From an uncultured Paracoccaceae bacterium (GTDB lineage: Bacteria; Pseudomonadota; Alphaproteobacteria; Rhodobacterales; Rhodobacteraceae), in contig CANLEQ010000001.1 of assembly GCA_947489705.1 (NCBI GenBank), forward strand, positions 186,001 to 250,000: a DNA stretch of 64,000 bases. Direction: 5' to 3'. The position numbers and the translations under genes are program-made. The notes below the pieces were generated by a model, which saw nothing but the letters and a program-made list of their open reading frames with translations, was not told the origin of the DNA and ran no database searches. Each line of letters starts with the position of its first letter. Position 1 is the first letter of the stretch. This document shows positions 34,661 through 43,201 of this stretch, piece by piece.

Positions 34661-37507
34661 TCAGCCGAAAATCAGGCTGTCGTCGGTAAAGGCCAGGTCA
34701 TCGACGCCCACGCCCCGCAGGAGGATCGAGTCGCCGTCGTTCTCGAGCTGCAGCAACGTGTTCTCGCCGAGCTCGCGGACATTCGCCAGCACCGCGCCCG
34801 CCAGATCGACGAGATCCCCGTCGGCCCTGTCGAAGTCGAGGATGTGAACCGTGTTGCGATCGCCGATCCCGTCGGTGAACTCGAACACGTCCGCCCCGCC
34901 GCCGCCCGTGAGCACGTCGAGCCGGCCGCCGCCCGAGACCAGGATCTCGCCCGCATCGGTGCCGTTCAACCGGTCGTTGCCGCCGTCGCCCGTGATGACG
35001 ATCGGGTCGGCATCCGACGACAGGTCGAGCCCCACGACGATCGGATCGTGGTCCGAGGCCCGTACCGGGCTCGCGTCGTCGAAGAGCCCCTGATCGGCCG
35101 GCCGAAGCTGGTTGGTGAAGGTCCCGTCGAGATTGTAGTCGTAGAAGACCGGCTCCTCGTCGTTGATGTCCCAGATCGTGGCGCCGGTGACCTGGGTTTC
35201 CAGCGCCACGTTCGCGAGCGCGTAGTCGAGCGTGCCGACCTGCCCCGAAAAGCGGTAGGAGGTGCTTTCGAGGCCCTCGTACTGGGCGACGAGATTGGTG
35301 AACCCGGCCTGCTGCAGGATCCGGAGCGGCGTCTCCTGCGCGTAGGAATTGAGATCGCCGAGGATCAGCCGGTCCGGATTGCCCGATCCGGTGGGATCGC
35401 TGGCGAGCCAGGCATCGACGGCCGCCGCCGCCTGGGCCCGCGCCTCGTCGTTGGCGCCGGACCCGTCGCCGGTATCGGCATTGTCACCGAACGGGCTCAC
35501 CGATCCCTTGGACTTGAAGTGGTTCGCGGCGGCCGTGAACCGCTCGCCGCTGGCGATTTCCTCGAAAGTCACGGCGACCGGCACGCGGGCGGTGCCCGGC
35601 CCCTCGAAGATCGGATTGCCCGGATCGGCGCCGAGGGCGGCGAGCTGGTCGTCGGTGAGCGTCGCGACCGTCGTGCCCGGCGCGATGCGGGTCGTCTCGC
35701 TGTTGTAGAGGAAGCCCACCGCGATCGCGTCGCCGCCCACGAATTCCTGGCCGGGATCGGCGAAGGCCCAGGGGTCGCCCTCGGCATTCGCGTTGAGCCG
35801 ATCGACCAGCTCGCCGATCGCGAAGGTGCCGCCCGCGAAATCGTTCTCGATCTCGTTGAGCGCGATCACGTCCGAATCGAGCCCCTCGATGATCGAGACG
35901 AGCTTCTCGCTCTGGCGTTCGAACTCGGCGGTGTTGGCGGCACCGCGCGGTCCCTGACCGATATCGGTCTGCCCCTCCAGCGTGGTGAAGTAGTTCAGTA
36001 CGTTGAGCGTCGCGACCTTGTAGTCGCTGCCGACATCCGCCGGGCTCTCGGGCCGGCCCTCGCCCGGGATCGCCTCGAATTCGGCGCCCTCCGGAAGCCG
36101 CAGGCGCCACTCGCCGAAATCGTAATCCATGATCGCGGTCAGATCGACGTCCTGACCCAGGCGCACGCCATCGGCGAGCGAGAAGAGATCGCCGTCGGGC
36201 TCGGGGATGGGATCGAAATCCTCGCGCGCATCGTTGGTGCCGTCGTCGATCGTGATGGTTCGATCCGCGACCTCCTCGAGATAGGTCGCGTTGCCCGCGA
36301 CGTCGGGCGCGTTGAGCTGGGTATACTGGTAGACCGGACCGCCGGCGGCCAGCGTGCCCTGGTTGAACGCCTCGTAGTCGAACGCCTCGGTGAAGGTCAG
36401 CGGCTCCGTGATGTCGAGCAGCATGCTCTCGAACGCCTCCCGGCCCTCGAGTGTCGGCAGCGCGGTCTCGACGGCGAGCGACAGCACGTCGGGCTCCGCC
36501 GCCTCGCCCTCGATGCGGATCTCGCCCACCTCGATCGTGGTCTTGCCGAACCGCTCGATCACCGTGCCGAGCACCCGCACCCGGTCGCCGGCCTCGACGT
36601 CGAGCGTCATCGTGTCGCCCTCGAACGCGAAAAGCCCTTCGGAGGTCGTGTCGTCCGCGTCGAAATCGCCGCGCTCTTCCATGAGGAAGAACCCGCCGAG
36701 ATCGCGGAACGTGTCGGCGTCGCCACTCTGGAAATCGCCGGTGACGATGGCCTCGACCACCACGGTCTGTCCGACGAGCGGGCTCACGTCGCCCGCGCCC
36801 TGGATCGCGCTGATCAGGGTGGGATCGTCGTCGATCGTCGCCCCCGCGCCCGGCTCCCCGCCGTCATCGCCGGAGGTGCCCGCGGTGGGCGAGTTCGGCG
36901 GCGAGGCGTTCGAGAAGGACAGGATCTCGAAATCCGACGCCCGGTCGGTATCGACGCCCGCCTCGACCCGGCCGATCCCGGCGGGCAGGAAGGTGCCGTC
37001 CGGCCCCACGACCGGTGCGGCGAAGGCAAAGCTTTCGGGGCCCTCGCCGTCGGTCACGCCCGCCGCATCCAGCACGACCTCGCTGCCCGTCACGACGTCG
37101 CCCGAAAGGCTCGCCGTCTCGACCAGCGCGATGGTATAGGCGGAATTCTCGATGGCGTTCGCGTCGATCTCGATATCGGGCGTGACGCCGTAGGTGGCCG
37201 CGGCGGTGGCATTCGCGGCCAGGAAATAGCCGTTCTGCCCGATCGCGTCCCCGGCATCGAAGTCCAGCCGGAAGTCGATGGCGCCGTTGCTCTCCTGATC
37301 GTCGCTTTCGACCACGATCACGCTCAACCCGCCGAGCGACGCGCCCGCCTCGCCGAAGAGCTCGATATATTCGCTGTCGGTCCCGGTCGTCGACCCCAGC
37401 ACCTCGTTGATGACCAGCGGCTGGCCATCGGTCGCATCGTCGAACACCGCAGTCCTATCGGTGCTGTCGCCCTCGGAAGGCTGGATCGGATCGGTGAATT
37501 GGGCCAC
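34661..37507 (-). CDS. Extracellular endonuclease/exonuclease/phosphatase-family nuclease with RTX tail
   Basis: A 948-residue protein resembling ExeM/NucH extracellular nucleases. An N-terminal lamin-tail-like domain (about 28-200, LVINEVLGSTTGTDSEYIELFG) is followed by an OB-fold-like segment (about 230-340) and an EEP nuclease domain (about 495-850) with VIALNEIEND, ILGDLNSYAQETP and ASDHDPIVVGL holding the catalytic Glu, Asp, Asn and His. RTX-like repeats near 860-900 (GDGGNDRLNGTDAGE, GGGGADVFEF) bind calcium. No signal peptide is seen, consistent with type I secretion; the exporter is not in the window. It may degrade DNA for phosphate or biofilm turnover. Confidence 0.9.
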   Translation of the reverse strand: MAQFTDPIQPSEGDSTDRTAVFDDATDGQPLVINEVLGSTTGTDSEYIELFGEAGASLGGLSVIVVESDDQESNGAIDFRLDFDAGDAIGQNGYFLAANATAAATYGVTPDIEIDANAIENSAYTIALVETASLSGDVVTGSEVVLDAAGVTDGEGPESFAFAAPVVGPDGTFLPAGIGRVEAGVDTDRASDFEILSFSNASPPNSPTAGTSGDDGGEPGAGATIDDDPTLISAIQGAGDVSPLVGQTVVVEAIVTGDFQSGDADTFRDLGGFFLMEERGDFDADDTTSEGLFAFEGDTMTLDVEAGDRVRVLGTVIERFGKTTIEVGEIRIEGEAAEPDVLSLAVETALPTLEGREAFESMLLDITEPLTFTEAFDYEAFNQGTLAAGGPVYQYTQLNAPDVAGNATYLEEVADRTITIDDGTNDAREDFDPIPEPDGDLFSLADGVRLGQDVDLTAIMDYDFGEWRLRLPEGAEFEAIPGEGRPESPADVGSDYKVATLNVLNYFTTLEGQTDIGQGPRGAANTAEFERQSEKLVSIIEGLDSDVIALNEIENDFAGGTFAIGELVDRLNANAEGDPWAFADPGQEFVGGDAIAVGFLYNSETTRIAPGTTVATLTDDQLAALGADPGNPIFEGPGTARVPVAVTFEEIASGERFTAAANHFKSKGSVSPFGDNADTGDGSGANDEARAQAAAAVDAWLASDPTGSGNPDRLILGDLNSYAQETPLRILQQAGFTNLVAQYEGLESTSYRFSGQVGTLDYALANVALETQVTGATIWDINDEEPVFYDYNLDGTFTNQLRPADQGLFDDASPVRASDHDPIVVGLDLSSDADPIVITGDGGNDRLNGTDAGEILVSGGGRLDVLTGGGGADVFEFTDGIGDRNTVHILDFDRADGDLVDLAGAVLANVRELGENTLLQLENDGDSILLRGVGVDDLAFTDDSLIFG

Positions 37508-37696
37508 GGTGTCGTCCTTGTCAGGGTCATCATTCGCCGCGGCCCGGAAATCCCGGCCGCCCGGCCATCATGTCCCAGGATTGTGACAAGGTCATTAAGG
37601 TTAATCAAAGATTGTCCCGACCCCTTGCAGCCGTGCCGCACCATGCCCCCGGGGCGGACGCCTGGCTCATTCGGGTATCGGGCCGCCACCGCTCCG

Positions 37697-39934
37697 TCAG
37701 TGCAGGGCGGCCCCTGCGAGGTCGCAGCGGGCGGGCCCCGCGCGCAGCGAGCGGCCGATCTCTCCCAGAAGGTCGGCGCGCTTGATCGGCTTGGGAAGAA
37801 AGCCGTCCATCCCCGCGTCGAAACAGGCTCGCCGGTCGCGGTCGAACGCATTGGCCGTGAGCGCGATGATCACGACGTCGCTGTCGCGGACGGTCCGTCG
37901 GATCTCGCGCGTCGCGGCGCAGCCGTCCATTCCGGGCATCGAGACATCCATCAGGATCAGATCCGGCGCCAGCCTGCCGGCCAGATCGACGGCCTCGAAC
38001 CCGTCGGCCGCGAAATGCAGCTCGGCCCCGGTGCCGCGCAGCAATCGTTCGATCAGGAACCGGTTGGTCCGGTTATCCTCCGCGACGAGGATGCGGGTCC
38101 CCTCCAGGCTGACCGGCGGCGACGCCGCCGCGCTGGCGGGTCCGGCCGGCGCCGGTGCCTCCGCTGCGAGGACGGGAAGCGTCACGGTGAAGGTCGACCC
38201 GATGCCGGGCGCGCTTTCCACCGTGATGCCGCCTCCCATCTGGCGGGCGAGCTGGCGCGAGATCGACAGCCCGAGCCCGGTGCCGCCGAACTGCCTCGCC
38301 CGATCCTCGTCCTCGTGGGCAAAACTGTCGAAGATTTTGTCGGCCCGGTCCCCGGCAATGCCGATCCCGGTATCGATGACCGACACGACCAGGCTGTCCC
38401 CATCCCGGCCGACCCGAACCTCGACGCGTCCGGCATGGGTGAACTTGATCGCGTTGCCGACCAGATTGGACAGGATCTGCCGCAGGCGACCCTTGTCGCC
38501 CACGATACGTCGCGGAATGTCCGGCTCGACCGTCATCTCGAGGGCAAGCCCCTTCTGCGCGGCGAGCGCCCGCATGAGATCGACAACCTCCGCCACGCAG
38601 GCCTCCGGATCGAAGGCCTCCTTGGCCAGGGTCATGCGCCCGTTCTCGAGATTGGTGACGTCGAGCACCATGTTGACGATATGGAGCAGGGCCGTTCCCG
38701 AATGCCGCAGCGTTTCGGCATAGCTGCGCTGATCCGCGTCGAGCGCGCTCTGCTCCAGCAGGTCCGTCGTGGCGAGGATGCCGTGGAGCGGCGTGCGGAT
38801 CTCGTGGCTCATGATCGCCATGAAGCGGTTCTTGCTGTGCAGGCTTTCCTCGGCCGCAAGTCGCGCCGCGTTGAGCTCGCCTTGCTTCTCCTTGGCCTCG
38901 GTGATGTCGCGCAGGACGTTGACGTGCCCCGAGAGCTTGTCATTCTCGTCGAGCAACGGCGTGATCGCGGTTTCCATCCAGCGCGGGGTGCCGTCCGGGC
39001 CGGTGCATTGGAATTCCGTCCGGCTCGGTTTTTTCTGCCGGATCAGCTCGGAGATCTCGCAGCGGCGCTGCTCGCTCAGATCCGAAAAGAAGCTGCACAC
39101 CGAGAGCCCTGCCAGATCGCCGAGATCCTTGCCCGTCATGCGGGTGAACGCGGCGTTGACGAATTCGAACCTGCCGTCGGCTCCGGCGATGATGATGCCG
39201 TCGTTCACCGACCGCGAGACGAGCGACAGGCGATGGGCGAGCTGCGTCTGGACCTTGAGCGAGCGGTGCGCCCTTTCGAGCTGCACCCCCCGTTGCAGCA
39301 TGTCGCGCTGCCACTGCACGCGACGCTGGAAACTGCGATGCAGGTCGCGCGCGGCGAGCCAGATCAGCTGCCCGGCCATCAACGCCGCGCCCATCTCGAC
39401 CGAGGTCCTGTAGAGCGCGTAGTCGGGATCGAGCATCGACTGAATGAGCAGCGTGAAGAGGGCCACAGTGAAGATCGCGCATCGCAATATGGCGATCCTG
39501 GGCACGTAGGAATAGGTCAGGCTGGCGTTCAGGATCCCGCCGGCAGCCATCGCGATGAACAGAACGTTGAGGTCCCAGCTTCCGATTGCCTGCGAAAAGA
39601 CCAAGAGCGCCGCCGCGGGGACGAGCGACGAGAGCCCGGCGACAAGCTGGGTCGTCCTGACGACGCGGCGCGGGATCTCGTCCTCCGCCGTGAAACGACG
39701 CAGCACCCGCCGAAGGTAAAGGCATTCGCCCGCATCCATCAGAATGGCCAGCACCAGGGCAACGAGACCCAGAAGCGATCCCAGGACCCAGAGTAGACCG
39801 ACCATGCCGAGCGACAGGAACATCTGGCGGGCCAGGAAACTCGACACCCGTCCGCGCGCATAGCGCAGGAGCAGGCCCCCGGAACTGTAGCGCGCCTCGA
39901 AGCTTCTGAGCTCGGCTCGTCTGGAATCGGTCAT
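37697..39934 (-). CDS. Membrane hybrid sensor histidine kinase/response regulator
   Basis: A 745-residue protein. About six N-terminal membrane helices (35-200) are followed by a PAS domain (235-350), a HisKA domain with MSHEIRTPLHG (His377), an ATPase domain (NAIKF N box, DTGIGI, GGTGLGLS) and a C-terminal receiver with the phospho-acceptor in LILMDVSMPG (Asp663). The final LPKPIKRADLL holds the receiver Lys. An Hpt partner is not seen. The ATG at 39934 was chosen over an upstream ATG for lack of support there. It lies upstream of the nuclease gene in the same direction, 189 bases away. Confidence 0.92.
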   Translation of the reverse strand: MTDSRRAELRSFEARYSSGGLLLRYARGRVSSFLARQMFLSLGMVGLLWVLGSLLGLVALVLAILMDAGECLYLRRVLRRFTAEDEIPRRVVRTTQLVAGLSSLVPAAALLVFSQAIGSWDLNVLFIAMAAGGILNASLTYSYVPRIAILRCAIFTVALFTLLIQSMLDPDYALYRTSVEMGAALMAGQLIWLAARDLHRSFQRRVQWQRDMLQRGVQLERAHRSLKVQTQLAHRLSLVSRSVNDGIIIAGADGRFEFVNAAFTRMTGKDLGDLAGLSVCSFFSDLSEQRRCEISELIRQKKPSRTEFQCTGPDGTPRWMETAITPLLDENDKLSGHVNVLRDITEAKEKQGELNAARLAAEESLHSKNRFMAIMSHEIRTPLHGILATTDLLEQSALDADQRSYAETLRHSGTALLHIVNMVLDVTNLENGRMTLAKEAFDPEACVAEVVDLMRALAAQKGLALEMTVEPDIPRRIVGDKGRLRQILSNLVGNAIKFTHAGRVEVRVGRDGDSLVVSVIDTGIGIAGDRADKIFDSFAHEDEDRARQFGGTGLGLSISRQLARQMGGGITVESAPGIGSTFTVTLPVLAAEAPAPAGPASAAASPPVSLEGTRILVAEDNRTNRFLIERLLRGTGAELHFAADGFEAVDLAGRLAPDLILMDVSMPGMDGCAATREIRRTVRDSDVVIIALTANAFDRDRRACFDAGMDGFLPKPIKRADLLGEIGRSLRAGPARCDLAGAALH

Positions 39935-40062
39935 GCGCCACCCTTCTAGTGCGATGGCAGAGCGTGTCATACGCGGGTAAATACAATCTTTACGCGAATG
40001 CCCCGCGTCGTCGGAACCGCGCGGAATTCGCGCCCCGGATGTGCCGCGGGCGGATCCTCCGG

Positions 40063-41712
40063 TCAGGCCGGCTGCGCGCCGCGTGCATCCTCCGCGATCA
40101 TCTCCGCCGCCTTCTCGGCGATCATCACCACCGGGCTCGCTGTGTTGCCCGACACGATACGCGGCATCACCGAGGCATCCACGACACGCAGCCCCGCAAG
40201 GCCCCGCACGCGAAGGCGCGGATCGACCACGGCGCCGTCATCGGTGCCCATGCGGCAGGTGCCGACCGGGTGGAAGATCGTCGTGCCGATATCGCCGATA
40301 GACCGCATCAGCGCCTCGTCCCCGACCACCTCGGGCCCCGGAAGGACCTCTCTGGGGGCATATCTGGCGAGGGATCTCGCGGCCATGATGTCGCGCGATT
40401 GCCGGATCGCCCGCAGCGCCACGCGCCGGTCGTTGGCATCGCTCAGGTAGTTCGGCCGGATCTCGGGATGCGCCGCCGCGTCATCGCGCCGGATATGGAC
40501 GCTCCCGCGACTGTCGGGGCGCAGGTTGCACACCGATACGGTGATCGCGGGAAAGCCGTGCAGCGGATCGCCGAGCTTGTCGGTCGAGAGCGGCTGCACG
40601 TGGTATTCCAGATCCGGCGTGGCCAGCGACGGATCGGACTTGGTGAACATCCCGAACTGGCTCGGCGCCATCGACAGCGGGCCGCCCCGCGTGGCGAGAT
40701 ATTCGAGACCCATCCACGCCTTGCCGGTCCAGGAATTCGCGATGGTGTTGAGCGTTCGCGCGCCCTTGACCTTGTAGATCGTCCGCAGCTGCAGGTGGTC
40801 CTGCAGGTTCTCGCCGACCTGCGGTGCGGCGTGCCGGGTCTCGATGCCCAGAGCGGCAAGCCGTTCGGGATCGCCGATGCCCGAAAGCTCCAGCAGCTTC
40901 GGCGAATTGACCGCCCCCGCCGCCAGGATCACGCCGGCCCGCGCCGCGATCTCCGTGCTGCGCCCCTTGTGGCGGACCCGCACGCCCGTCACGCGCCGCC
41001 CGTCGAGCACCAGCCGTTCGGTCTCGGCATGGGTCAGCAGGCGCAGGTTGCCGCGGCGAAGCGCGGGACGCAGGAAGCCGCGCGCGGTGTTCCACCTCTG
41101 GCCACCCGACTGGTTGACCTCGAAGAAGCCGCTGCCCTCGTTGTCGCCGTCGTTGAAATCGGCGCGCGGCTGGATTCCGGACTCCTTCGCGGCCTCCTGG
41201 ATCTCGCGCAGGATCTTCCATTTCAGCCGCTGCGGCGACACCTTCCACTCGCCGCCGCTGGAATGGAGCGCATTCGTGCCGCCGTGGTGATCCTCGGATC
41301 TGAGGAAATAGGGCAGCACGTCGTCCCAGCCCCACCCGACATTGCCGAGTTGCCGCCAGAGGTCGTAATCGGCGGCCTGTCCGCGCATGTAGATCATGCC
41401 ATTGATCGACGAACAGCCGCCGAGCACCTTGCCGCGCGGATAGCTGAGGCTGCGACCGTTGAGCCAGGGCTCGGCCGCCGTCTTCATCATCCAGTCGGTG
41501 CGCGGATTGCCCATGCAATAGAGGTATCCGACCGGGATCCGCACCCAGTGATAGCGATCCGTCCCCCCGGCCTCGAGCAGCAGGACCCGGTTGCCCGGAT
41601 CGGCGCTCAGGCGGTTGGCGAGAACACAGCCCGCCGTGCCGCCCCCCACGATGACGTAATCGTATTCCCCCTCAAGCGCGCGATCCCCCGCGCCGTCCCC
41701 CGTCCTGTCCAT
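40063..41712 (-). CDS. GMC family oxidoreductase (choline/alcohol dehydrogenase-like)
   Basis: A 549-residue flavoprotein with GGGTAGCVLANRL at about 24 (FAD), LGGCSSINGMIYMRG at about 98 and the C-terminal IFHPVGTCRMG with the catalytic His, ending in GNTASPVVMIAEKAAEMI. It resembles BetA-like and other alcohol dehydrogenases; no choline pathway genes adjoin, so the alcohol is unknown. ATG 41712 gives better spacing from GGGGAGGA than ATG 41718 two codons earlier. Divergent from the ATP-grasp gene. Confidence 0.89.
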   Translation of the reverse strand: MDRTGDGAGDRALEGEYDYVIVGGGTAGCVLANRLSADPGNRVLLLEAGGTDRYHWVRIPVGYLYCMGNPRTDWMMKTAAEPWLNGRSLSYPRGKVLGGCSSINGMIYMRGQAADYDLWRQLGNVGWGWDDVLPYFLRSEDHHGGTNALHSSGGEWKVSPQRLKWKILREIQEAAKESGIQPRADFNDGDNEGSGFFEVNQSGGQRWNTARGFLRPALRRGNLRLLTHAETERLVLDGRRVTGVRVRHKGRSTEIAARAGVILAAGAVNSPKLLELSGIGDPERLAALGIETRHAAPQVGENLQDHLQLRTIYKVKGARTLNTIANSWTGKAWMGLEYLATRGGPLSMAPSQFGMFTKSDPSLATPDLEYHVQPLSTDKLGDPLHGFPAITVSVCNLRPDSRGSVHIRRDDAAAHPEIRPNYLSDANDRRVALRAIRQSRDIMAARSLARYAPREVLPGPEVVGDEALMRSIGDIGTTIFHPVGTCRMGTDDGAVVDPRLRVRGLAGLRVVDASVMPRIVSGNTASPVVMIAEKAAEMIAEDARGAQPA

Positions 41713-41878
41713 CGTCATTCCTCCCCGGCTGGGAGGCGTCCTAGCACAGCCGCGCCGGGAGGCCGAGAACCTTCCGGCCGCATCACCGGGGGCCGGCCGC
41801 ACGACCTTCTCTTTTCCGGAACATTCGCGCCCGAGGCCGCATTTTCGTGACAAAGCGACCCTTGTTCCACAAACCGGG

Positions 41879-43201
41879 ATGATATTCATGCCCTCGACCA
41901 AGACGATCTGCATCGTCGGCAACGATCCGTTCAACGACGATTTCATCAAGCGCATTCCCGATGCGGAAAACTGGAACATCGTGACGGTGCTCGAGAACCG
42001 CGAGGTTCAGCCCGACGACGAAAGCATCGACTTCGACGCCCTCTACGACCGGGCCCGCGAGCAGATCGCGGCGCTCGATCCCGGTCCCGACGCGATCATC
42101 GGGCATCTCGACTTTCCGGTGACCTCGCTCGTCGCCCTGCTGAACCGCGAATTCGGTCTGCGCGGCGCCTCGCCCGAGGCCGTCGCGCGGTGCGAGCACA
42201 AGTACTGGATGCGCGAGGAACAGCGAAAGGTCTTTCCCGACACCACGCCGAAAGTCACGGCGATCAACCCGTTCGACCCCGATGCGGCGCTCGCGGCCGC
42301 GCCCGGCTTTCCGTTCTGGCTGAAGCCCGTGAAGGGCCATTCCTCTAAGCTCGGGTTCCTCGTGCGCGAGGAAAGCGATTTCCACAAGGCGCTGCACGAA
42401 TGCCGGCTCTTCATTCACCAGCACGGCGCGCCCTTCAACCGCTTCCTCGCGCGGCTCGACACCTCGAGCGGCTGCCCCAAGGATGTGGACGGCAACTTCG
42501 CCGTCGCCGAGGAACTGATCAGCGCGGATCGGCTCTTCACCATCGAGGGATTCGTGCGGGACGGCGAGACCCGGGTGGTGGGCGTGGTCGAATCGCTGAA
42601 GGGCGGCCGGGAATCGGTTAGCTTCTCGCGCTATCAATATCCCGGCGAGATCCCCGAAAAGACGGTCGAGGCGGCCCGCGCCACGGTGGCAAAGCTGCTT
42701 TCGGCATTCGAGTTCGATAACGGGCCCTTCAACGTGGAATTCTTCTGGGACGAGGAGACCGACGATCTGCGCCTGCTAGAGATCAATCCGCGGCTCTCGA
42801 AATCGCACACTCCGCTCTTTCACATCGTCGACGGGGCGAGCCATCACCGGCAGGCGATCCAGCTCGCGCTCGGCGAAGAGCCCGCGCTGCCCGATGGCGC
42901 CGGCCACAGCCAGATGGCCGCCAAGTTCATGATCCGCAGCCAGGAAGAGGACGGCATCGTCAAGGGCGTCCCCTCTGCCGATCAGATCGACGAGCTGAAG
43001 AAGTTGGTGCCCGATTTCGAGACGCAGATCCTCGTCGAAGAGGGCCAGCGCCTCTCGGCTCTCGCCGATCAGGACAGCTATTCCTACGAACTGGCGGATC
43101 TCTTTATCGGCGGATCGAGCCTCGAGATGATCGAGGACACCTATCTGCGGTGCCGCCATTCGCTCGATTTCCTGATCAAACCGATCCCGGAGGACCTGTG
43201 A
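41879..43201 (+). CDS. ATP-grasp domain protein (carboxylate-amine ligase-like)
   Basis: A 440-residue ATP-grasp enzyme. The N-terminal part reads TICIVGNDPFNDDF; FPFWLKPVKGHSSKLGFLV gives the ATP-binding Lys-containing strand, and FNVEFFWDEETDDLRLLEINPRLS the Mg-binding Glu and Asn. Such enzymes join a carboxylate to an amine or thiol through an acyl phosphate. No carboxylase or biotin domain is present. The stop overlaps the start of the CocE/NonD hydrolase gene (TGATG). The ATG at 41879 lacks a strong ribosome-binding site; ATG 41888 is an alternative. Product unknown. Confidence 0.85.
   Translation: MIFMPSTKTICIVGNDPFNDDFIKRIPDAENWNIVTVLENREVQPDDESIDFDALYDRAREQIAALDPGPDAIIGHLDFPVTSLVALLNREFGLRGASPEAVARCEHKYWMREEQRKVFPDTTPKVTAINPFDPDAALAAAPGFPFWLKPVKGHSSKLGFLVREESDFHKALHECRLFIHQHGAPFNRFLARLDTSSGCPKDVDGNFAVAEELISADRLFTIEGFVRDGETRVVGVVESLKGGRESVSFSRYQYPGEIPEKTVEAARATVAKLLSAFEFDNGPFNVEFFWDEETDDLRLLEINPRLSKSHTPLFHIVDGASHHRQAIQLALGEEPALPDGAGHSQMAAKFMIRSQEEDGIVKGVPSADQIDELKKLVPDFETQILVEEGQRLSALADQDSYSYELADLFIGGSSLEMIEDTYLRCRHSLDFLIKPIPEDL

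Noticed and set aside
32927-39796. Open frame of over 2,200 codons on the plus strand
   Set aside because: It runs antisense to the nuclease and histidine-kinase genes, is rich in Arg, Asp and Gly without domains, and arises from GC-rich third positions of the real genes.
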